Positions 57,522 to 64,000 of a stretch of DNA of 64,000 bases are shown here, in pieces; position 1 is the first letter of the stretch, and each line of letters starts with the position of its first letter. The notes beneath the pieces are model-generated. The model was given only the letters and a program-made list of their open reading frames with translations. It did no database searches and had not been told where the DNA came from. Source of the DNA: Gillisella vitis. GTDB taxonomy: Bacteria; Pseudomonadota; Alphaproteobacteria; Rhizobiales; Rhizobiaceae. The translations under genes were made by a program, and so were the position numbers. The stretch covers positions 806,001 through 870,000 of the forward strand of contig NZ_LMVL02000002.1 in NCBI RefSeq assembly GCF_001541345.2, read 5' to 3'.

Positions 57522-58324
57522 TCTGCATCCTCAGGCTGTTCTTCAGGCTTTCGCCCTGCCAGCAGGAATTCCACATTGCCATCGCCACCGGCAATCGGCG
57601 AGGGGATCAGGCCAAGACTTGTCCAGCCCATGTCTTCGCTCAGCCAGCGCTCCAGCTCGGCGGCCACCAGCGGTGCGGTTTCCGGCTCCTTGAGGAGACC
57701 TGCCTTGCTGATAGCCTCGCGGCCCGCCTCAAATTGCGGCTTGACCAGCAGCAGGCAATGGCTGCCGGGCTCGGCCATTTCGAGAGCAGGCACAAGCGCC
57801 AGTTTCAACGAAATGAAGGAGACGTCCGAGACCAGGAAGCTAAATTCCTGATTGCCAATATCCTCCGGCTCCAGATAGCGGGCATTCAGCCCTTCGATAT
57901 TGGTGGTGCGGGGATCGCTTTCCAGCCGGGGATGAAACTGTTCATGGCCGACATCAATGGCAATCACATGGGCGGCGCCGCGATGCAACAGCACTTCGGT
58001 AAAGCCGCCGGTGGATGCACCGACATCGAGACAGACATGGTCCTTTGGGTCGAGCTTGAAGTGATCAAGGCCCGCAACCAGCTTCAGCGCAGCACGCGAC
58101 ACATAGTCCTGGGCCGGATCGTCGATTTCGATCGTCACATCAGGGGAGAAGGTCAGGCTCGGCTTTGTCACAGTGCGGCCATTCACCTTGACGCCACCAC
58201 GCTGCACGGCGTCGCGAGCGCGCGAGCGGCTGGCGAACAGATTGAGAGCAACCAGCAACTGGTCTAGACGTTGGGGTTCCAACGATTGGGGGTTTGGCGA
58301 TTGGGGGCTTGGCGATTGGGTCAT
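57518..58324 (-). CDS. tlyA: TlyA-family rRNA methyltransferase
   Basis: 268 residues. An S4 RNA-binding domain (RLDQLLVALNLFASRSRARD, VKVNGRTVTKPS) precedes a FtsJ-like SAM domain (VCLDVGASTGGFTEVLL, LVSDVSFISLKLALV, LLLVKPQFEAGRE). TlyA 2'-O-methylates cytidines in 16S and 23S rRNA. The first 16 residues (SPSPQSPNPQS...) come from a 15-bp DNA repeat and are outside the family; the true start may be lower, but no better ATG exists before the S4 domain. In rhizobia dxs often precedes this gene; here a chemoreceptor region does. Confidence 0.92.
   Translation of the reverse strand: MTQSPSPQSPNPQSLEPQRLDQLLVALNLFASRSRARDAVQRGGVKVNGRTVTKPSLTFSPDVTIEIDDPAQDYVSRAALKLVAGLDHFKLDPKDHVCLDVGASTGGFTEVLLHRGAAHVIAIDVGHEQFHPRLESDPRTTNIEGLNARYLEPEDIGNQEFSFLVSDVSFISLKLALVPALEMAEPGSHCLLLVKPQFEAGREAISKAGLLKEPETAPLVAAELERWLSEDMGWTSLGLIPSPIAGGDGNVEFLLAGRKPEEQPEDAE
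58283..58320. repeat. 15-bp tandem repeat at the start of tlyA
   Basis: CGATTGGGGGTTTGG, CGATTGGGGGCTTGG and a third partial CGATTGGG, in frame with tlyA (15 is a multiple of three). It encodes the SPSPQSPNPQS N-terminus. Copy number could vary without breaking the frame. Confidence 0.85.
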
Positions 58325-58817
58325 ACCCCGTCAATGCCGGTTTATGCTGCGACTTGCAAGCCTCTTACCCTTGTCAGGCTAGGTCGTAGGATCGCCGCCA
58401 TCGCTTTGCGGGTTTCATAAGAGAAAAATTGCGGCGATTGGGCAAGGCTCGAACAGGGGCGGAAGGCTCACTCTCATACTTTCGGACAGGTGGTTTTGAC
58501 ACTCGTCAAATCTACACAAGCCCTCGGTTCGGAATTGGCGGTCAAATGTGTACATGTGCTTATTCACGGTACAGATGTAACACTTTTTTAGACCCACTGC
58601 GGCAATACTCGCCTCGAATGAAAGCCAGGGATGGTCTCCGGGCCTGAAAAGGTCTTGGCAAGGATGACGTCGAATAGCCGGATCGTGACATCCACGCCCG
58701 ATGGGTTTGGATACCTTTTTTGCGGCTTTGTGACGTTTCCCACCTGAGTGCCGGGCTTTCACATGGCGCGTGGCAATCGCCGCCGCCCAAATGCAGTGAG
58801 AATAGAAAGCACGCCCC
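58325..58817. other. Intergenic region between tlyA and the chemoreceptor
   Basis: About 490 bases with no accepted gene. It should carry the divergent promoters of tlyA and the chemoreceptor. No repeat or RNA was recognised. Confidence 0.5.
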
Positions 58818-60743
58818 ATGTCGTTTCAGGATTTGTCCCTCAGCAAAAAACTTTATCTGACCTTCGTTGCTTCTGCGGTTGTTTTTCTTCAGGGCAGACA
58901 GGTCAAGGCGGCGCTTGAGGAACACGCTCAGATCGAACAAGTCGGTTATGCCTTGGATTTGACGCTTCAGGCGATGCTGGAAGAGGCGGTCAATCAACGC
59001 GGCTATCTGCTATTGGGGTCCGATAGCACCTATAAGGCCGTCTTCGACAGCCGCGACAAAATGTTGAAATCCCTGGACGATGCCCGCACTGCCGCTGCCG
59101 GTCATCAGGCCGTTCAGTCCATGCTGGACGATATCAAGACGGCGGCCGACAGATTTCACACGCAATTGGTCTTGCCGCAGCTGGACGCCCGCAAGAGCGG
59201 GAAGACGGTGGAAGAGATTACGCGTGTCTATGCGTCGAAAGGCGAACTGGATGCGTTCCGCGATGCCGCTGCCAAGGCAAAGACCGTGGTGGTGGCGATG
59301 GGCGACGAGCAAAGGGGAATCCAGCGCGATGCGCAGTCACGTCTTGAACTGGCGCTGTTGGCCGGCTGCGCGCTGGCCGGTGGCTTGGCTGTCATGCTGA
59401 TCTGGCTTCTGGCGCGTTCTATCGTCAACCCGATCACCGGTATGACAGTCGCGATGAGCAAACTGGCGTCCGGCGATCACAGCGTCGATGTTCCCGCTAT
59501 CAACCGCGGTGATGAAGTGGGCCGGATGGCAAAGGCCGTTTTGGTCTTCAAGGATGCAGCAATTGAAAAACTGCGCCTGACCCAGGAGACCGATGCGATG
59601 CGCCGCCGCTCCGAGGAGGAGCAGCAGGCCGCCCAGGCCCAGAAACAGCAGGAAGCCGACGAGATTTCCTTCGTTGTCGTGCAATTGGCGGAAGGGCTGT
59701 CGGCACTCGCCAACGGCAATGTCGCCCATCGCCTGACCATGCCCTTTGTCGAGCGGCTGGATGGGCTACGGGTGAATTTCAACGACTCCCTTGCCAAGTT
59801 GCAGGCCGCATTGAAAACGGTGGGCGCCAATGCCCAGGCAATCAACGCCGGGGCGGCGGAAATTCGCGCGTCGGCAGACGATCTCGCCAAGCGGACAGAA
59901 CAGCAGGCGGCCTCTGTCGAGGAAACCGCAGCCGCCCTCGAGCAGGTAACCCGCACGGTGAAAGACAGCGCACGCCGCGCCGAAGATGTCGGCCAACTGG
60001 TGGCCACCACCCGCACTGGTGCCGAACGCTCCGGCCAAGTGGTGAGAAACGCCGTGGCTGCCATGACCGAGATCGAGAAATCCTCCGGCGAAATCGGCAA
60101 TATCATCGGCGTCATCGAGGATATTGCCTTCCAGACCAACCTGCTGGCGCTCAATGCCGGGGTGGAAGCGGCCCGTGCTGGCGAGGCAGGTAAGGGTTTT
60201 GCCGTGGTGGCCCAGGAAGTGCGGGCCTTGGCCGAGCGCTCGGCCAAGGCCGCCAAGGAAATCAAGGTGCTGATCAGTGCATCCTCAACCCAGGTTGGGG
60301 CGGGCGTGTCATTGGTCGGCGAGACGGGCCGTGAACTGGAGCAGATCGTCACGGCCGTCCAGCAGATCAGCGAAAATGTCGCCGCCATCGTCACCGCTTC
60401 GCGGGAGCAATCGACGGGTCTCTCGGAGATCAACGTGGCTGTCACCGACATGGACAAGGGGACGCAGCAAAACGCTGCCATGGTGGAAGAGCAGACCGCA
60501 GCCAGCCATACACTCGCCTCGGAAGCCGATGCGCTGATGGATCTGTTGCACCAGTTCAAGCTGGAGGATGGCCCGGGCATGGCGCAATATACCGCGTCAG
60601 TGGCCCCGGCTCATCCTGTCTCCAGCGCTGCATCGCAGCGTCCGGTTTCCTCTCCCGCCCGCTCGCTTGTTTCCAAGCTCGGCAAGGCCTTTGGCGGGGG
60701 CGCTGCGTCAACTGCCGTCAAACAGGAATGGTCGGAATTCTAG
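58818..60743 (+). CDS. Methyl-accepting chemotaxis protein, CHASE3-like, with docking pentapeptide
   Basis: 641 residues. After [15 protein letters not shown] comes an unusually short hydrophobic stretch (FVASAVVFL) that leads directly to [13 protein letters not shown]. Then a helical periplasmic domain (about 40-170) with [19 protein letters not shown] of the CHASE3 type, a second helix near 182-200, HAMP and signalling domain with [20 protein letters not shown]. The tail AVKQEWSEF ends in the pentapeptide EWSEF, a CheR/CheB docking site of the xWxxF type. The C-terminal 30 residues match those of the chemoreceptor at 61870-63810. Confidence 0.93.
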   Translation: MSFQDLSLSKKLYLTFVASAVVFLQGRQVKAALEEHAQIEQVGYALDLTLQAMLEEAVNQRGYLLLGSDSTYKAVFDSRDKMLKSLDDARTAAAGHQAVQSMLDDIKTAADRFHTQLVLPQLDARKSGKTVEEITRVYASKGELDAFRDAAAKAKTVVVAMGDEQRGIQRDAQSRLELALLAGCALAGGLAVMLIWLLARSIVNPITGMTVAMSKLASGDHSVDVPAINRGDEVGRMAKAVLVFKDAAIEKLRLTQETDAMRRRSEEEQQAAQAQKQQEADEISFVVVQLAEGLSALANGNVAHRLTMPFVERLDGLRVNFNDSLAKLQAALKTVGANAQAINAGAAEIRASADDLAKRTEQQAASVEETAAALEQVTRTVKDSARRAEDVGQLVATTRTGAERSGQVVRNAVAAMTEIEKSSGEIGNIIGVIEDIAFQTNLLALNAGVEAARAGEAGKGFAVVAQEVRALAERSAKAAKEIKVLISASSTQVGAGVSLVGETGRELEQIVTAVQQISENVAAIVTASREQSTGLSEINVAVTDMDKGTQQNAAMVEEQTAASHTLASEADALMDLLHQFKLEDGPGMAQYTASVAPAHPVSSAASQRPVSSPARSLVSKLGKAFGGGAASTAVKQEWSEF

Positions 60744-61869
60744 AATTTGTCTTAGGAAAAATGGGCCCCACCTTTCCCGAAGAGACAAACTGAACCCAAA
60801 AGATAGAGGATGACGAGTTCAACTTCCCCGCCACTCTTATATGAAGAGTCATTGAAAATGGCCCTTGATATTAGAAAGTGGAGGGGAAGCCCGAAACGCT
60901 GCGGGTCTTTCTCTCTCTCTCTGCTTGCACGTCTTGGGGAGGAGAAGGTGGGCTAGCGGCAAGAAGGCAGGCTCAGCCGCAAAACCATTGCGTCGCGTGC
61001 TGTGTCTTCAGGAAGCGCTGAAATGTAAAGGACGTCTTCCTCCTTTCAACTTGGTTCAACGCAGCGTTGAACGGCGCAGCCGATGCGGCCGAGCCACCGC
61101 AAATGCCACCGAGAAAATCACCAGCATTAAAGGTTTGAAATCGTCGCTATCATTTTACAGTCGAGAGTTGATCGCCAGGGGGAAAGGGTTTCCCCTTGGC
61201 TTCGACAATGAAAAGCCTTTGCCTGTCGTCCAGGAGTGTAAGCATTTTTTGCATCGATACTTGTAACACGCATCTTTTGATAGGCGTCAATTTTGTAGGA
61301 GGTAGGATCACTCTCTCATTTGCCAGCGAGTTTTTAAAACGATTCCAATTATTTGCTGGTCAAAAATGCAAATTATAAGTGGCTTAATATGCATTGACAC
61401 ACGCTGCGATAAAATTGACGTTTGTCAAACGTCGACCATAAAGCGAAAGCAAATAAATGAGCATGAAGAAATATTGCATCATAAATAATATTTTATATTT
61501 CAACTTGGGGATGCGAAAAATATGTTTCATGTATAAGGAATACGACATATCTAAAAATTAAAATAAAAATCATTATTCGCGCAAGGGTAGATTATATACT
61601 AGCCACATTCACTTGTATTTTCTTCAATGTTTAAAGGTTGTGCTTCTAGAGGAGGCGAATGTATTTATGTTATTATAGATTTTTTAATGCATATACGATA
61701 AAAGAACAATCTGAGTGACGAGTTGCAATCAAGGACTGCGAGTCCGCAAGATTGTGTTTATCCCGGCATGATGCTGGATTGTCGCCAATTTAATCATGTT
61801 TTGAGATAGCAACGGCTCGCCTCTTGAAAGAATTCATCTCTTCAAGTTCGCGAATTAGGGAACTGGACG
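60744..61869. other. Long AT-rich region between two chemoreceptor genes
   Basis: About 1.1 kb. The left part (60744-61250) has ordinary GC and a CT dinucleotide run near 60908-60922; the frame 60865-61266 starts at TTG and has no family. From 61260 to 61860 it is very AT-rich. A 17-base palindrome lies at 61417-61433. No gene was accepted. This may be decayed sequence between two duplicated receptor genes. Confidence 0.5.
61417..61433. promoter_or_regulatory. Operator-like palindrome
   Basis: GACGTTTG and CAAACGTC are exact inverted repeats around a single central T. It stands about 435 bases before the receptor gene start, in AT-rich DNA. Binder unknown. Confidence 0.4.
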
Positions 61870-63810
61870 ATGAAAATTCTGGATAATATACGGGTCGTAG
61901 CAAAAATTGGTCTGACCTTTGCAATCCTTCTTGCTGTCAGCCTTGTTGTAAATATTGTTAGCTGGCGTTCGCTCACAAATCAGGAGCAATCGTCGGGTTG
62001 GACCGTGCATACCTATCAAGTTTTGCAGAAAATGGATGCAATCGTCGCAGCCATGGTCAATCAGGAAACCGGTGTTCGCGCCTATCTTCTGTCGGAAGCC
62101 GATGAGAAATTTCTCGATCCACAGAAGGCTGGTTTGAAGGGCTATGCCGATGCTTATGCAGCTGTTCGCAGCCTGACATCCGACAATCAGGTCCAGCAGA
62201 AGCGTCTCGCTGATCTTGATGCGATCGTTCAGGATTGGCAGACGAAAGTCGTTGCCAAGGAAATTTCCCTTGCGAAAGACCCGGCCACCCGGGATCAGGG
62301 CCGCCAGCTGGAAATCTCCGGCGCGGGCAAGACCTATATGGATGGCATTCGCGCCAAGGCCAAGGAAATTGCCGACGAGGAAAACGCACTTCTGACCGTG
62401 CGCCAGAAAGTTGCCGCGGAAGCCGCCTATGATGCGCGCCGCAATATCCTGATCGGCAGCGGGTTGCTTGTCGTACTGATCGGTTTCTCGCTTCTGCTTC
62501 TCAACAAGGGCATGATTGCGCCGCTGACCCGGATCACGGCGTCGATGCGAGCATTGGCGACCGGCGAAACGGCCATCGACATCCCCGGCATTGGCCGCCG
62601 CGACGAAGTCGGTCATATGGCTGATGCGGTTGAAGTGTTCCGCAAGAATGCCATTGCCAATCGCCAGCTGGAAGAGCAGGCCGCGGCCAATCGCCAGGAA
62701 ACGGCGCAGACCCAGGCTGCCCATCAACAGCGCGCAGAACAGGAAGCGGCCAATCTACGATTTGCAACGCAGACCCTTGGCGAGGGCTTGAAGCGCCTGG
62801 CGCAGGGCGACGTATCCTTCCAGCTCAACGATGCTTTTGCGGCTGAATATGAATCGCTGCGCCAGGATTTCAACGCCTCGCTTGAGCAGCTTGGAACGAC
62901 ACTCGGCTCCGTCCTCCAGACCGTTGAAGGCATGGAAAACGGCACCCGTGAAATTGCCGATGGCACCAATGATCTGTCCAAGCGGACCGAGCAGCAGGCC
63001 GCGGCCCTGGAAGAAACAGCGGCGGCCCTCGACCAGATCACCGTCAATGTGACCAATTCCTCGCAGCGCACGGAAGAAGCCCGCTCTGTGGCGATTACAG
63101 CCAACCAGAACGCCGTGCGGTCGTCGGAAGTCGTCAATCAGGCCGAAAACGCCATGAAGCGGATCGAGGAAAGCTCGCAGCAGATTTCCAACATCATCGG
63201 CGTGATCGATGAAATCGCCTTCCAGACCAATCTTCTGGCACTGAATGCCGGTGTCGAAGCAGCGCGCGCCGGTGAAGCCGGTAAGGGCTTTGCGGTGGTT
63301 GCCCAGGAAGTGCGTGAATTGGCGCAACGGTCTGCCCAGGCTGCCAAGGAAATCAAGGGTCTGATCCAGAACTCCTCTTCGGAAGTCGATAGCGGCGTTA
63401 AGCTGGTGCGGGAAACCGGTGTTGCCCTGAAATCGATCGGCGATCATGTGGTCCAGATCAACCAGCTGATGGAAGCAATCGCTACATCGGCACGGGAACA
63501 GTCCACCGGTCTTGCCGAAGTCAATTCGGCGGTCAACCAGATGGACCAGACGACGCAGCAAAATGCCGCCATGGTCGAGCAATCGACCGCTGCCGCTGCC
63601 GCTCTTGCCACTGAAGCCAACCGTCTGAAGACGCTTGTCAGCCAGTTCCAGCTTGCGGGTCGCAGGTCATTTGCCGGACATCCGGCAGTTGCCAGCGCAT
63701 CGCACCGTCCGGCTGTCTCCCCCGCTCGTGCTCTTGCCTCCAAGATCGGCAAGGCCTTCGGTGGAGGTGCATCGTCCGCCGCCGTCAAACAGGAATGGGC
63801 GGAATTCTGA
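61870..63810 (+). CDS. Methyl-accepting chemotaxis protein, CHASE3-like, with docking pentapeptide
   Basis: 646 residues. Complete first helix (GLTFAILLAVSLVVNIVSW, about 14-32), a CHASE3-type helical domain (VNQETGVRAYLLSEADEKFL), second helix about 195-218, HAMP, and signalling domain with [22 protein letters not shown]. The C-terminus ends AVKQEWAEF, an xWxxF docking site for CheR and CheB. It is the paralogue of the gene at 58818 and probably arose by duplication. It should carry the adaptation machinery for receptors that lack the site, such as those at 17672, 40336 and 53269. Confidence 0.94.
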   Translation: MKILDNIRVVAKIGLTFAILLAVSLVVNIVSWRSLTNQEQSSGWTVHTYQVLQKMDAIVAAMVNQETGVRAYLLSEADEKFLDPQKAGLKGYADAYAAVRSLTSDNQVQQKRLADLDAIVQDWQTKVVAKEISLAKDPATRDQGRQLEISGAGKTYMDGIRAKAKEIADEENALLTVRQKVAAEAAYDARRNILIGSGLLVVLIGFSLLLLNKGMIAPLTRITASMRALATGETAIDIPGIGRRDEVGHMADAVEVFRKNAIANRQLEEQAAANRQETAQTQAAHQQRAEQEAANLRFATQTLGEGLKRLAQGDVSFQLNDAFAAEYESLRQDFNASLEQLGTTLGSVLQTVEGMENGTREIADGTNDLSKRTEQQAAALEETAAALDQITVNVTNSSQRTEEARSVAITANQNAVRSSEVVNQAENAMKRIEESSQQISNIIGVIDEIAFQTNLLALNAGVEAARAGEAGKGFAVVAQEVRELAQRSAQAAKEIKGLIQNSSSEVDSGVKLVRETGVALKSIGDHVVQINQLMEAIATSAREQSTGLAEVNSAVNQMDQTTQQNAAMVEQSTAAAAALATEANRLKTLVSQFQLAGRRSFAGHPAVASASHRPAVSPARALASKIGKAFGGGASSAAVKQEWAEF

Positions 63811-63843
63811 TCGAACTGTCCACCATCATCGGTGGATGTAAGT

Positions 63844-63886
63844 CAACAAAACGCCGCTGGCTTATGAAGCCAGCGGCGTTTTGTTG
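63844..63886 (+). terminator. Strong terminator after the last chemoreceptor
   Basis: A perfect 20-bp stem beginning CAACAAAACGCCGCTGGC with the 3-base loop ATG, followed by TTTA. Both ends are A/T-rich, so it can act on both strands and would also end the gene read from the right edge. Confidence 0.9.
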
Positions 63887-63935
63887 TTTAAGGCTGTCTG
63901 GTTTGTCGTCCGCTGAAGGGCCGCCGAGCCTATCT

Positions 63936-64000
63936 TTACGCCAGGCTATCCTGGGGCAAGGCATCGCGCGAGAGCGCGGTGAACACCGTTGAAACGATGC
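63936..64000 (-). CDS. Possible 3' end of a gene entering from the right edge
   Basis: On the reverse strand the frame ending at TAA (63938-63936) reads VSTVFTALSRDALPQDSLA, with normal codon use for this genome, and the terminator at 63844 lies in the right place to end it. Only about 20 residues are visible, so no product can be named. Confidence 0.4.
   Translation of the reverse strand, partial: IVSTVFTALSRDALPQDSLA

Noticed and set aside
60908..60922. CT dinucleotide run as a phase-variation tract
   Set aside because: It lies in no accepted gene or promoter, so switching would have nothing evident to act on.
60865..61266. Forward frame of 133 codons between the two last chemoreceptors
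   Set aside because: TTG start, no ribosome site, contains a simple CT run, no family.

Overview
The window looks like chromosomal DNA of an alphaproteobacterium of the Rhizobiaceae (Agrobacterium/Allorhizobium/Rhizobium type). The evidence is GC-rich coding sequence, a DUF6101 protein, a BA14K-family exported protein, several DUF1217 repeats (a domain known from rhizobial flagellar clusters), a DmeR/DmeF metal-export pair, a glycyl-tRNA synthetase in separate alpha and beta subunits, and five chemoreceptors. This assignment rests on recognition of protein families only; no database search was run.

Layout: (1) 1-9.5 kb is housekeeping: a radical SAM protein cut by the left edge, a small glycosyltransferase, moaB, ispE, a TPR lipoprotein-like exported protein, polyprenyl diphosphate synthase, a DUF2007 protein, a TrmN6-type methyltransferase and an SppA-like peptidase. 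(2) 9.5-17.6 kb holds an HWE histidine kinase and the glyQ...glyS interval, into which a DUF4328 membrane protein, an EPSP-synthase paralogue and an AT-richer TM2 protein are placed; glyS itself carries a short segment of foreign-looking composition. (3) 17.6-29.8 kb: a chemoreceptor, purD, an acyltransferase, tex, cfa, ubiA, the cobalt/nickel regulator-exporter pair dmeRF and a DUF6101 protein. (4) 30-39.5 kb: a protein of six DUF1217 repeats, a complete molybdate uptake operon modABC with a Mo-box and a one-domain ModE, an FAD oxidase, the t6A enzyme gene and a degenerate GGDEF protein. (5) 39.5-48 kb is the accessory part. It is bracketed by two inverted copies of a palindromic intergenic repeat and contains a chemoreceptor, a three-gene membrane cassette of unknown function, a candidate circularly permuted tRNA gene with its own promoter and terminator-like hairpin, an orphan small gene and the glycine-betaine monooxygenase genes gbcAB. 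(6) 48-64 kb: a BA14K protein, a CorA/ZntB transporter, an acyl-CoA dehydrogenase/enoyl-CoA hydratase pair, three more chemoreceptors, and the two RNA methyltransferases tlyA and rlmD/trmA-like.

The most unusual signal is at 44569-44728: a consensus-like promoter, then the 3' half of a tRNA (anticodon-stem 3' strand, variable loop, T-arm, acceptor strand, CCA), a 5-base spacer, and the 5' half of a tRNA (acceptor strand, D-arm, anticodon-stem 5' strand), then a hairpin. The two halves pair with each other in all four stems, so the simplest reading is a permuted tRNA-like RNA rather than an ordinary tRNA or a simple integration scar. No transposase, integrase or CRISPR array was seen in the window.
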